Origin: a virus
Reading direction: 5' to 3' (one strand)
Virus record (IMG/VR): IMGVR_UViG_3300027963_000372
Coordinates: 1-22,192 of that record
Length of the DNA stretch: 22,192 nt
Shown here: positions 1 to 7,148 of the stretch, piece after piece
Layout of the letters: each line of letters opens with the position of its first letter
Position numbering within the stretch: the first letter of the stretch is position 1
The notes under the pieces: model-generated
Seen by the model: only the letters and a program-made list of their open reading frames with translations
Told to the model about the DNA's origin: nothing
The model's database searches: none
Position numbers and translations under genes: made by a program

Positions 1-86
1 GCCTTCGGCAAGAGTTGATCAAAGTAATGGACAACGGAAAAATTGCACAGAACGCTATTGGCAAATCACAGAAAAATCTAATTTAA
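1..86 (+). CDS. 3' end of upstream gene, probably portal protein
   Basis: Only the last 27 codons are present, read in frame from base 3 and ending at TAA 84-86. The tail is polar and lysine/asparagine-rich (about LRQELIKVMDNGKIAQN). The next two genes are a scaffold-like protein and the major capsid protein, and in phages with this head module the gene directly before the scaffold is usually the portal. The portal assignment therefore rests on position only. The fragment itself has no diagnostic motif. The other two forward frames either stop early or run on into the scaffold gene out of frame. Confidence 0.5.
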   Translation, partial: LRQELIKVMDNGKIAQNAIGKSQKNLI

Positions 87-95
87 GAAAATACT

Positions 96-1076
96 ATGGC
101 AGAAATACAAGCAATGAATATGGCCGATGCGGCCAGTGCTATCTCAGCAATGTTAGCCCCCGAAAAGGGACAAGCAGAACTTGATGAGACGCAGCCAGTC
201 GAGGAGTCCGATGAGGATTCTGAGACAGCGGCTTCTGAGGAGGATGAGTCTGGTGTGGAAGACGCGCCAGATGAAGAGACTTCAGAGGAACAGTCAGGAG
301 AAGAGGAAGAGACCGAAGAGGGCGAACAGCCACAGACTTTCACTGTCAAAGTTGACGGCAAGGAAGTTTCTGTCACGCTAGACGAACTCCAAAAAGGCTA
401 TTCCAGAACTCAGGACTACACTCGGAAAACGCAGCAGATTGCCGAAGTGCGAAAGCAGGCCGAGCAAGAAACACAAGCAGTCCGAGCCGAACGTGAGCAA
501 TATGCTCAATTGTTGGGAGCATTGCAAGCCCAACTTCAGTCTTCAGAGCCTCAGATCGATTTGGAACGCCTCTACCATGAGGACCCTATCGAGTGGGTGA
601 GGCAAAAGGAAGTCATGCGGGAGAGACAAGAGAAACTTGGTGCTATTCAGTCCGAGCAGCAACGATTATCTCAAGTGTCCCAGTATGAACAGCAGCGCGC
701 CATGGAAGCCCAACTTGCAAGCCAGCAAGAAGCTCTCTTGGCAGCCTTACCTGATTGGAAAGACCCCAAGAAGGCAAAGGCAGAAAAGGCGCTGGTAATT
801 GAGTCTGCTAAAGCAGCAGGCTTTACCGATGAAGATTTGAAGAGCGTTTACGACCACCGACTGGTTTTACTGCTACGCAAAGCGGCACTGTTTGACCAGA
901 TGGTAAGTAAGCGCCAAGGCATTAAGCCTGTGGTGAACAATGGCCCACGAACAGCCAAGCCTGGTGCAGCTGGTCGGGTTTCGACAACAACTGAGAGTGT
1001 GCGAGCAAAGCAGCGTCTTGCAAAAACTGGTCGCATCGATGATGCGGCTTCTGCAATTGAACATTTATTGAAATGA
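96..1076 (+). CDS. Putative capsid scaffold protein
   Basis: This 326-residue protein would act as an internal scaffold during procapsid assembly and be absent from the mature particle. The N-terminal third (about residues 28-78) is extremely acidic, with runs of Glu, Asp and Ser. It is followed by a segment around TFTVKVDGKEVSVTLDELQKGYSR that is common in phage scaffolds. Residues about 105-215 are rich in Gln, Glu, Arg and Ala and look like a long coiled coil. The C-terminus is basic and alanine-rich, as expected for the part that binds capsid protein. It lies directly upstream of the capsid gene with a 7-base gap. The start at 96 has only a weak purine tract before it (TAAGAAAAT). Length, charge pattern and position agree with a scaffold, but there is no sequence match to prove it. 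Confidence 0.8.
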   Translation: MAEIQAMNMADAASAISAMLAPEKGQAELDETQPVEESDEDSETAASEEDESGVEDAPDEETSEEQSGEEEETEEGEQPQTFTVKVDGKEVSVTLDELQKGYSRTQDYTRKTQQIAEVRKQAEQETQAVRAEREQYAQLLGALQAQLQSSEPQIDLERLYHEDPIEWVRQKEVMRERQEKLGAIQSEQQRLSQVSQYEQQRAMEAQLASQQEALLAALPDWKDPKKAKAEKALVIESAKAAGFTDEDLKSVYDHRLVLLLRKAALFDQMVSKRQGIKPVVNNGPRTAKPGAAGRVSTTTESVRAKQRLAKTGRIDDAASAIEHLLK

Positions 1077-1083
1077 GGAAATT

Positions 1084-2313
1084 ATGACTATCGTAAGTAA
1101 CACATTCCTGACTTACTCTGCAAAGGGTATTCGGGAAGATTTGAGCAATATTATTACAAATATAGCTCCTGAAGAAACGCCCTATGCTTCAAACATTGGC
1201 CGTGAAAACGTGTCCAATGCTCTGTTTGAATATCAGACAGATACATTGGCCGCAGCTGCTGCCAATGCCCAGTTAGAGGGTGACGATGTCGCATCGTATG
1301 ACGCTGTGACTGCAACTGTGCGTATGCAAAACTACTGCCAGATTTCACGCAAGACAATCATCTTGTCAGCCACTGAAGAAGTGGTTAACAAGGCAGGGCG
1401 TCGCAGTGAGCTGGCCTATCAAATCGCGAAAAGGGGCGCGGAATTACGTCGCGACCAAGAATTCGTGATGTTGAATGGTGGTATTGCTGTCGCTGGTGAT
1501 TCAACTACTGCCCGTGTGACTGCTTCTTTGGGTGCGTATATCAAGACGAACACAGATAAGCAGACCAATGGTACTGATCCATCTTATACAACGCTGCCAA
1601 ACAGCGCCCGTACAGATGGCACAGTGCGCACATTTACTGAAACCATTCTCAAGAATGTGATTCAAAAAGTGTGGTCACAAGGTGGTACACCTAAGATTTT
1701 GATGTGCGGTCCTGTTAACAAACAGCGCGTATCAGGTTTCTCTGGTATCGCATCCAGCCGTTTCAACATTGATGGAGGCGCAAAGCCAGCAACCCTCGTG
1801 GGCGCTGTCGATATCTACGTTAACTAATGGCGTCGATAAGCAGTAATGCTTATTTGTAACTGGGTGAATTCGGTGAACCTCCTAACTGTCAGGCCGGACA
1901 GAGGACAATACCGAGCCAAGCCGAGAAATCGGAAGGTGTAACGACTAGAGGTGAGAGCCTCGTAGGACCAAGCGGTCCGAAGTGCCCAGCCCCTCAAAGT
2001 GAGGGTGAAGAGATAGTCTGATCTACCAGGTAACTGGTAGCCTCGAAAGAGGGATGAGAGAATAGCGAATCTCATTTAACATTGATGCAGTGATTTCGGC
2101 AATGTGCAAGTGATTGCAAACCGCTTCCAACGTGAGCGTGATGCATGGGTTATCGATCCTGACTACGCCAAAATGACTATGCTGCGCCCTTATCAGCAAG
2201 TCGAATTGGCCAAGACTGGCGATGCTGAAAAGCGTATGCTGATCGTGGAATGGGGTCACAAGGTGACTTCTGAGTTGGCCCATGGTTTGGCCGCTGACTT
2301 GATCACTTCTTAA
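1084..2313 (+). CDS. Major capsid protein, SU10/DUF5309 type, split by a group I intron (join 1084-1820, 2088-2313)
   Basis: Read without splicing, the frame stops at TAA 1825-1827 after 247 codons. Joining 1084-1820 to 2088-2313 gives a continuous 320-residue protein. The split codon GT+C encodes Val and the junction reads DIYVSDFGNVQVIANRFQRER. That segment, together with DPDYAKMTMLRPYQ and LAKTGDAEKRMLIVEW, is typical of the DUF5309 family of HK97-fold capsid proteins, as is the N-terminal part with YSAKGIREDLSNIITNIAPEETPY. The start at 1084 follows GAGGAAATT, a good ribosome binding site. Upstream is the scaffold and downstream a terminator, so this gene can be expressed at high level. 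An unspliced transcript would give a protein lacking about 75 C-terminal residues, which is probably not functional. Confidence 0.9.
1821..2087 (+). ncRNA. Group I intron (IA-like), 267 nt, no internal ORF
   Basis: A full group I fold can be drawn by hand. P1 pairs exon 1812-1820 with guide 1830-1838, with one mismatch and the conserved U.G wobble at U1820. P2 is 1839-1842/1847-1850 with a GUAA loop. P3 is 1860-1865/1984-1989. P4 is 1870-1874/1910-1914. P5 is 1878-1881/1901-1904, with an inner stem 1887-1890/1897-1900. P6 is 1915-1917/1935-1937, and P6a is capped by GAAA. P7 is 1943-1947 (GACTA) with 2014-2018 (TAGTC). P7.1 (1948-1951/1958-1961) and P7.2 (1965-1969/1974-1978) point to subgroup IA. 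P8 is 1991-1996/2000-2005. P9 is 2023-2029/2034-2040 with GUAA, P9.1 is 2041-2044/2049-2052 with GAAA, and P9.2 is 2054-2059/2070-2075. The intron ends with G2087, and C2088-A2089 can pair with G1829-U1828 as a start of P10. Confidence 0.93.
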
Positions 2314-2326
2314 TCGAAGCAAACTG

Positions 2327-2356
2327 AAAGGGCCAGGGAAACTTGGCCCTTTTTTT
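2327..2356 (+). terminator. Rho-independent terminator after the capsid gene
   Basis: AAAGGGCCA (2327-2335) pairs perfectly with TGGCCCTTT (2344-2352), and G2336 can wobble with T2343. The stem is followed directly by a run of seven T (2350-2356). It lies 13 bases after the capsid stop codon. It probably sets a high capsid-to-downstream transcript ratio. The next gene starts only three bases after the T run. Confidence 0.9.
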
Positions 2357-2359
2357 AAC

Positions 2360-2677
2360 ATGATTCACAAAAGACTATTTAGCGAAAACAAAGATCAAGG
2401 CATCAAACGAATCTGGCATGAAAACCCAGAAACTGGCGATGTGACCATTGAGACCCAACAAGATGTCACAGCGGTGATTGACGCCAACAAGGCCATCTAT
2501 AACGCTACAGATGAGAAAGCCAACTGGAATGGTGAATGGCATTTAATTGCATCCATCCCTGAATCCCTTTATTACAAGATGAAGGCCGAGGGCAAGATCG
2601 ATGACCAAGAGTACATGAAGCGCTGGCTCAACGACAGCGACAACCAATTTTTTAGAACTCGCCCTGGGAAAGTATGA
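2360..2677 (+). CDS. Conserved phage protein of unknown function (head module)
   Basis: This 105-residue soluble protein is rich in charged residues and Trp. It has an N-terminal segment with GIKRIWHENPETGDVTIETQQDV and ends with FFRTRPGKV. Proteins of this style and size often sit just after the capsid gene in related phages, but I know no function for them. The first ATG is three bases after the terminator T run and no Shine-Dalgarno sequence is present. The next in-frame ATG (in YYKMKAEG) would remove most of the protein, so 2360 is the likely start. It overlaps the glycosyltransferase gene by four bases (ATGA), which suggests coupled translation. Confidence 0.75.
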   Translation: MIHKRLFSENKDQGIKRIWHENPETGDVTIETQQDVTAVIDANKAIYNATDEKANWNGEWHLIASIPESLYYKMKAEGKIDDQEYMKRWLNDSDNQFFRTRPGKV

Positions 2678-3324
2678 ATTACATTGCAGTCTGCACACCG
2701 GCCCGTGATCAGGTCCACACAAATTACACCTACTGCATGGTGAATATGGTGGCGTATCACACACTCAACACTGAAGACGCTATCAGTCTGAAATTGATGC
2801 AAGGCACAATCATCCAAAACCAAAGGGCTGACCTTTGCTTGGATGCCATGAAAGAAGGCTGCACCCATATCCTTTTCATTGACTCGGACATGACGTTTCC
2901 ACAGGACATGGTCCAGCGGCTGCTGAAGCACGACAAAGAGATTGTGGCTGCCAACTGTGCCAGGAGAAGAATGCCGACTGGCCCGACAGCTCAGAACTAT
3001 GACGAGAATGGCAAGCGCCAGGTGGTCTATACCATGCCAGAATCCACTGGATTGGAAGAGGTGGGAAGCATTGGAACGGGCATAATGCTGATCAAGCGCG
3101 AGGTGTTTGAGGGCATGAGCGAGCCATGGTTTGATATGCCGTGGCAGACCACCAGAGGCTACATGGGTGAGGATGTGTTCTTTTGTAAGAAAGCTCAAGA
3201 GCTGGGTTACAAGGTCTACATTGACCATGATGTCTCAAAGGAAATTGGCCACATTGGCACGTTTGAATTCCGCCATGAACACACTTGGATTGTGAAAGAA
3301 GAGATGGAAAAAGAGGCCCAATAA
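2674..3324 (+). CDS. GT-A fold glycosyltransferase
   Basis: This 216-residue protein would transfer a sugar from a nucleotide-sugar donor. The N-terminus (YIAVCTPARDQVHTNY) and QNQRADLCLDAMKEGCTHILFIDSDMTFP fit a GT-A Rossmann core, with the metal/nucleotide DxD-like motif at residues 70-72 (DSD). A second acidic motif, GYMGEDVFFCKKAQELGYKV (about 162-181), matches the acceptor-side E/D region of family 2-like enzymes. The later HIG (193-195) fits a metal-binding His. There is no signal peptide or membrane segment, so it acts in the cytoplasm. Its place between capsid and adaptor genes suggests that it modifies a virion protein or is carried in the particle, but the acceptor is unknown. It overlaps its neighbours at both ends (ATGA and TAATG). 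Confidence 0.82.
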   Translation: MNYIAVCTPARDQVHTNYTYCMVNMVAYHTLNTEDAISLKLMQGTIIQNQRADLCLDAMKEGCTHILFIDSDMTFPQDMVQRLLKHDKEIVAANCARRRMPTGPTAQNYDENGKRQVVYTMPESTGLEEVGSIGTGIMLIKREVFEGMSEPWFDMPWQTTRGYMGEDVFFCKKAQELGYKVYIDHDVSKEIGHIGTFEFRHEHTWIVKEEMEKEAQ

Positions 3325-3947
3325 TGGCACTGACTACATACGCGGAACTGAAGACATCCATTGGTGACTGGCTTAACCGAGCCGACCTGACTTCTGTCAT
3401 TCCTGACTTTATCTCTCTGGCCGAGGCACAAGTTGAAAGAACACTGCGCACCAGGCAGATGATCGTCAGGGCTAATGCGTATTTTGATGCGCAATATGGC
3501 GCTGTGCCTGCTGACTTTTTGGAGACCAAATCTCTCAAGCTCACAAGTACAAATCCCCAGACCCCATTGCAGTTTTTGAGCATTGATGCCTTGGACAATG
3601 AGATGACCAAATACACGGCCAGTGGCAAACCAAAATTTTTTGGCATTGTTGGTGGCCAGTTTCGTATTGTCCCAACACCAGACAGCAATTACACGATTGA
3701 GCTGACCTATTACGCCAAGTTGTCAAAGTTATCAACTAGCAACACGACCAACTGGCTTTTGACATCAAACCCAGACATTTATCTGTATGGAGCATTGCTC
3801 CAGGCTGCACCATACTTGCAAGATGATGCGAGAATCCAGACATGGGCAACACTCTATGAGCGAGCCTTGAACGATTCACAAACTGCCGATGATCGCGGTG
3901 CATCTTCTGGTGGTGCATTGTTGACCCGTGCAAAGACTTTTGGGTAA
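3324..3947 (+). CDS. Head-tail adaptor protein (SU10 adaptor-like)
   Basis: This 207-residue protein probably forms the ring under the portal that connects head to tail. The start MALTTYAELKTSIGDWLNRADLTSVIPDFISLAEAQVERTLRTR is the hallmark of this phage adaptor group: an N-terminal helix bundle followed by a beta-rich middle (residues about 80-150). The C-terminal helical part includes YLYGALLQAAPYLQDD. I chose ATG 3324 because it overlaps the previous stop (TAATG) and begins the conserved motif. An upstream in-frame start at 3285 would add 13 residues that lie within the preceding gene. The position after the capsid gene and before the small tail proteins fits the role. Confidence 0.82.
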   Translation: MALTTYAELKTSIGDWLNRADLTSVIPDFISLAEAQVERTLRTRQMIVRANAYFDAQYGAVPADFLETKSLKLTSTNPQTPLQFLSIDALDNEMTKYTASGKPKFFGIVGGQFRIVPTPDSNYTIELTYYAKLSKLSTSNTTNWLLTSNPDIYLYGALLQAAPYLQDDARIQTWATLYERALNDSQTADDRGASSGGALLTRAKTFG

Positions 3948-3951
3948 AAAA

Positions 3952-4140
3952 ATGATTGTGACAACGACAAAAGGCGACATGGATGACTCTTTGCTTGAGA
4001 AGCGCGAGGGGTCCATTGACAACGATACCGAGGCAACGGGCTGGGTTGAGTATTGGCTTGATGGCGAATTAGTCCACCGGTCTGTGAATATGGTTTTAAA
4101 ACGAGGTGTTTTTGCCGAAGGCGAAACCCAAGCAATTTAA
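3952..4140 (+). CDS. Small phage protein of unknown function
   Basis: This is a 62-residue acidic protein (MIVTTTKGDMDDSLLEKREG at the start) with a mid segment GWVEYWLDGELVHRSVNM. I do not recognise a domain. ATG 3952 is preferred because it follows the adaptor stop by four bases and keeps the adaptor reading frame separate. A start at 3928 would lie within the adaptor gene. It is followed after 8 bases by a structural gene with a good ribosome binding site, so it is part of the same late operon. It is predicted to be soluble. Confidence 0.65.
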   Translation: MIVTTTKGDMDDSLLEKREGSIDNDTEATGWVEYWLDGELVHRSVNMVLKRGVFAEGETQAI

Positions 4141-4148
4141 GGATTGAT

Positions 4149-4604
4149 ATGGCTAACACTCAAGCAATGTGTACAAGTTTTAAGGGTGAGCTGCTGGTCG
4201 GCCACCACAATTTTGGCACTGGCGTGACCCGCGGCTCGACTGCTGCCGACACTTTCAAGGCTGCACTGTATGTGGACACTGCCACAGTCAATGCGACAAC
4301 CACAGCCTACAGCGCCACCAATGAGGTGTCAGGCACTGGCTACACAGCAGGCGGTGCGACTGTGACGTTTGGCACTGCGCCAAGCACCAGCGGCACGACA
4401 GCCTTTGTGACCCCTAGCGCCAGCATTGCCTACACGACTGTCACTCTGACCACGGCATTCAATGCGGTCTTAATATATAACAGCACGCAAAGCAATAAGG
4501 CTGTCAGTGTCCACACGTTTGGATCACAGACAGTCACAGCTGGCACGTTCACCCTGACCATGCCGGTCAATGACGCAAGCACCGGCCTGATCCGGATCGC
4601 TTAA
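4149..4604 (+). CDS. Minor virion/tail-associated protein, conserved in phages
   Basis: This 151-residue protein is rich in Thr, Ala, Ser and Val. It opens with SFKGELLVGHHNFG and continues with DTFKAALYVDTATVNATTTAYSATNEVSGTGYTAGG. It ends with a beta-rich half containing LIYNST and a TFTLTMPVNDASTGLIRIA tail. This pattern is common in phage structural modules, next to adaptor and tail-fibre genes, where it is annotated as a minor structural or head fibre protein. It is predicted to be all beta. AAGGATT 8 bases before the ATG serves as ribosome binding site. The specific location in the particle cannot be told from sequence. Confidence 0.7.
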   Translation: MANTQAMCTSFKGELLVGHHNFGTGVTRGSTAADTFKAALYVDTATVNATTTAYSATNEVSGTGYTAGGATVTFGTAPSTSGTTAFVTPSASIAYTTVTLTTAFNAVLIYNSTQSNKAVSVHTFGSQTVTAGTFTLTMPVNDASTGLIRIA

Positions 4605-4620
4605 ATAAAGGGGCAGCGGC

Positions 4621-5322
4621 ATGGCTGCTTATGGAACGGGCTATTACGGCCTTGGTGTCTACGGCATAGGCAATGTTGTCATCAGTGGCAACACGGCCAC
4701 TGGTGCTGTCGGCACGCTGCTGACCAATACATCAGTCCAAGAGGATGGGACCATTGCCACCGGCAATGTCGGCACAGTCACTATCGCAATAAGCATTGCC
4801 ATTACCGGCAACGCGGCCACGGGCGCAGCTGGTACGTTAGCCCCAGAATTAAGTAAGGCAGTCACAGGCAACACGGCCACGGCAGCGGCTGGCACGGCAG
4901 TGCCAGGCATTGCATTTGAGATCACAGGAAATCAGGCCACTGGCGCTATCGACTCTTTGGGTGTTTCAGTCAGCAAGGCAGTCACCGGCAACACGGCCAC
5001 GGGTGCTGTGGAAACGATGCCCAGTGAGGTCATTACATTTCAAGCTATCACCGGCAACACTGCCACAGCAGCTGTGGGAAGTGTTGTCAATGTCATATCA
5101 GTGGAAATCACTGGCAATGCGGCCACTGGGTCGGTCGGCACAATCTTTGGCTTTGGCTGGGGTGCAATCCCAGACACGGCAGAAACTTATACGGCAATCA
5201 GCGATACGGCAGAGACTTGGACTGTGCTTGGCGACACGGCAGAAACTTATACGGCCATCAGCGACAGTGCAGAAACTTGGACCACAATCGGGGATAATTC
5301 AGAGACTTGGACACCAGTCTAA
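4621..5322 (+). CDS. Repeat-built virion or adhesin-like protein
   Basis: This 233-residue protein begins with a Tyr/Gly segment (AAYGTGYYGLGVYGIGNVVISG). It continues with eight 20-residue units of the form ITGNxATGAVGT followed by a variable beta strand, and ends with five 10-residue units DTAETWTxIG in which Trp and Tyr alternate. The regular length and strand-forming units suggest a stacked beta structure projecting from the particle, ending in an aromatic array suited to binding a surface or sugar. Function is inferred from architecture and from its place directly before the tail fibre. It has no signal peptide or membrane segment. GGGGCAG before the ATG is a possible ribosome binding site. 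Confidence 0.7.
   Translation: MAAYGTGYYGLGVYGIGNVVISGNTATGAVGTLLTNTSVQEDGTIATGNVGTVTIAISIAITGNAATGAAGTLAPELSKAVTGNTATAAAGTAVPGIAFEITGNQATGAIDSLGVSVSKAVTGNTATGAVETMPSEVITFQAITGNTATAAVGSVVNVISVEITGNAATGSVGTIFGFGWGAIPDTAETYTAISDTAETWTVLGDTAETYTAISDSAETWTTIGDNSETWTPV
4687..5172 (+). repeat. Eight in-frame 60-bp repeats
   Basis: Units begin at 4687, 4747, 4807, 4867, 4927, 4987, 5053 and 5113. Spacing is exactly 60 bp except for one 66-bp interval (4987 to 5053). The conserved core is GGCAACACGGCCAC followed by a less conserved half, giving GNTATGAVGT-like peptide. Unit 2 (4747) is the most diverged. The array is coding, not CRISPR, and is of the kind that changes copy number by recombination or slippage. 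Confidence 0.9.
5173..5322 (+). repeat. Five in-frame 30-bp repeats
   Basis: Units start at 5173, 5203, 5233, 5263 and 5293 and encode D(T/S/N)(A/S)ET(Y/W)T plus three residues. Units 1 and 3 have Tyr and are almost identical at DNA level (GACACGGCAGAAACTTATAC), and units 2, 4 and 5 have Trp. The alternation implies duplication of a 60-bp two-unit block. Confidence 0.9.
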
Positions 5323-5334
5323 AAGGAGCTTTAA

Positions 5335-7140
5335 ATGGCAGATACAACCACAACAAACCTATTACTGACCAAACCAGAAGTCGGTGCATCCACTGATACC
5401 TGGGGAACGAAGATCAACACCGATCTGGACAGTGTTGATGCAATCTTTACTGCCGGTGGAACTGGCACATCAGTGGGCCTTAATGTTGGCTCTGGCAAGA
5501 CTTTGGCTGTGGCCGGTACATTGACATCGACCGGCACATCATCGTTCTCAGCAAACCCCACATTCTCAGGAGGCACAGCCAACGGAGTAACCTATCTCAA
5601 TGGTTCAAAGGTTGTGACAAGTGGCTCTGCGCTTCAGTTTGATGGCACAAGTTTATTTGTTGGTGCTACTTCTGCTGCGGCAGGAAAGTTGGTAGTTAAA
5701 GACACAGCCTCTAGCAATCACTTGTGGCTTATCGGTCGTACAAGTGACGGCGCATCTTCTGTGTCGTTTAGAAATGCGGCTGATTCTGCTTACTCAGGTC
5801 GTATTGAGGTTGATGCAACTAGCGGTATGCAGTTTGGTCTAGTTGGGGCGGCAGAAGGTATGCGCCTCACCTCAACAGGGTTGGGTATTGGTACAACTAG
5901 CGTTGCATCTGGCTACAAACTTGATGTTCGTGGAAATATAAACACACAAGTTGCAACATCTGGAACATTTTTATCATGCGGTGATGGAACAGACCAAGTT
6001 GTATTTGGCTCATATAAAGCAGTTATAGGTTCTGGCAATTTATATGATGGAATTATTTATGCGGGTAAAGCTACCGCAAATCTGTCGTTTTATTTAGGCA
6101 CATCTCAAAAAATGTTGCTCGACTCCTCGGGCAATCTAGGCGTGGGAGTTACTCCGAGTGCTTGGAGTGGTTTTACTGCATCTCAAGTTGGTAATACTGC
6201 TATTTGGTCAACAAGTACAAACAACAGTCACTTTAGTTCCAATACATATTACAACGGCACAAACCGCATTTATATTGGGACTGATTACGCAACTGAATAT
6301 GCGCAACAAACTGGTCAGCATAAATGGTTTATAGCCCCATCAGGTACAGCAGGGGGAACTATTACTGCTACTCAGGCGATGACTCTGGATGCAAGTGGGA
6401 ATTTGCTTGTTGGTACTACAACCGCAAACGGGAAAATCAGCTTGTATTCCACTAGTAGTGTGGCAATGTCGGTTGATGGAACTGGTCAATATAAAGCATT
6501 TGAGTTATATGCATCTGGAGTTCGTAAAGCATATTTTAATATTGACTCGACAAATAGCATCACAACTCTTAGCTCTGTTTACGGAACTTTAACTTTTCAA
6601 ACTGGTGAGACAGAACGAGCCAGAATAACGTCAGCGGGTGACGTATGCGTAAATACAACGTCAGCAACTGATAGTGCAAAACTTACTGTAGCGGCAATTT
6701 ATGGTACTTCTAATGGTATTAGCGTAAGTTCAAGCGCAACAGGCTCAACAAACGCAATGGTCTTTCGCAATCCTAATGGCGCAATTGGAAGTATCTCAAT
6801 AAGTGGTTCTGCAACTGCCTATAACACTTCATCTGATTACCGCCTAAAGAATACCATTGCACCAATGACAGGTGCATTGGCTAAAGTGGCATTACTTAAG
6901 CCAGTCACATATAAATGGAACGCTGACAACTCCAATGGTGAGGGTTTTATTGCTCACGAATTAGCTGAAATTGTGCCAAACGCTGTGACAGGTGAGAAAG
7001 ATGCCGTAAATGCTGATGGCAACCCACAATATCAAGGCATTGATGTGTCATTCTTGGTGGCTACATTGACTGCCGCCATCCAAGAACAACAAGCCCTAAT
7101 CCAATCACTCAAGGCACGACTTGATGCCGCTAATCTTTAA
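5335..7140 (+). CDS. Tail fibre/spike with C-terminal S74 intramolecular chaperone
   Basis: This 601-residue receptor-binding protein starts with [32 protein letters not shown], a typical fibre attachment domain (about residues 5-40). It continues through a long Gly/Ser/Thr-rich beta shaft with repeats such as [11 protein letters not shown] and [14 protein letters not shown]. It ends with the S74 domain, [16 protein letters not shown]. Ser500 and Lys505 fit the Ser-x4-Lys dyad of self-cleaving S74 domains, so the last about 100 residues should trim off after trimer folding. The last 25 residues form a coiled coil. A strong site (AAAAGGAGC) precedes ATG 5335. The middle (about 5640-6840) is visibly more AT-rich than both ends, suggesting exchange of the host-binding part. 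Confidence 0.9.
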   Translation: MADTTTTNLLLTKPEVGASTDTWGTKINTDLDSVDAIFTAGGTGTSVGLNVGSGKTLAVAGTLTSTGTSSFSANPTFSGGTANGVTYLNGSKVVTSGSALQFDGTSLFVGATSAAAGKLVVKDTASSNHLWLIGRTSDGASSVSFRNAADSAYSGRIEVDATSGMQFGLVGAAEGMRLTSTGLGIGTTSVASGYKLDVRGNINTQVATSGTFLSCGDGTDQVVFGSYKAVIGSGNLYDGIIYAGKATANLSFYLGTSQKMLLDSSGNLGVGVTPSAWSGFTASQVGNTAIWSTSTNNSHFSSNTYYNGTNRIYIGTDYATEYAQQTGQHKWFIAPSGTAGGTITATQAMTLDASGNLLVGTTTANGKISLYSTSSVAMSVDGTGQYKAFELYASGVRKAYFNIDSTNSITTLSSVYGTLTFQTGETERARITSAGDVCVNTTSATDSAKLTVAAIYGTSNGISVSSSATGSTNAMVFRNPNGAIGSISISGSATAYNTSSDYRLKNTIAPMTGALAKVALLKPVTYKWNADNSNGEGFIAHELAEIVPNAVTGEKDAVNADGNPQYQGIDVSFLVATLTAAIQEQQALIQSLKARLDAANL

Positions 7141-7148
7141 GGACTGAC

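Noticed and set aside
83-376. Ser-rich open frame on the minus strand
   Set aside because: It is the complement of the acidic GAG/GAA codon run in the scaffold gene and has no ribosome binding site or context.
1828-2100. Frameshift, sequencing error or ordinary spacer between two capsid gene fragments
   Set aside because: The 267-nt segment folds into a complete group I core and its exact removal restores the reading frame, so it is better explained as an intron.
2104-2313. Separate 69-residue gene starting at GTG
   Set aside because: The sequence is the C-terminal part of the capsid protein (second exon), and the conserved motif begins upstream of the GTG.
2572-3228. 218-codon open frame on the minus strand
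   Set aside because: It lies opposite the glycosyltransferase gene, which has clear motifs and overlapping neighbours. The minus frame shows no recognisable domain.
3285-3323. Longer start for the adaptor protein
   Set aside because: The extra 13 residues lie within the glycosyltransferase gene, and the conserved N-terminus begins at 3324.
4687-5322. CRISPR-like or intergenic repeat array
   Set aside because: Repeats are in frame, period is a multiple of three, and there are no unique spacers between exact repeats.
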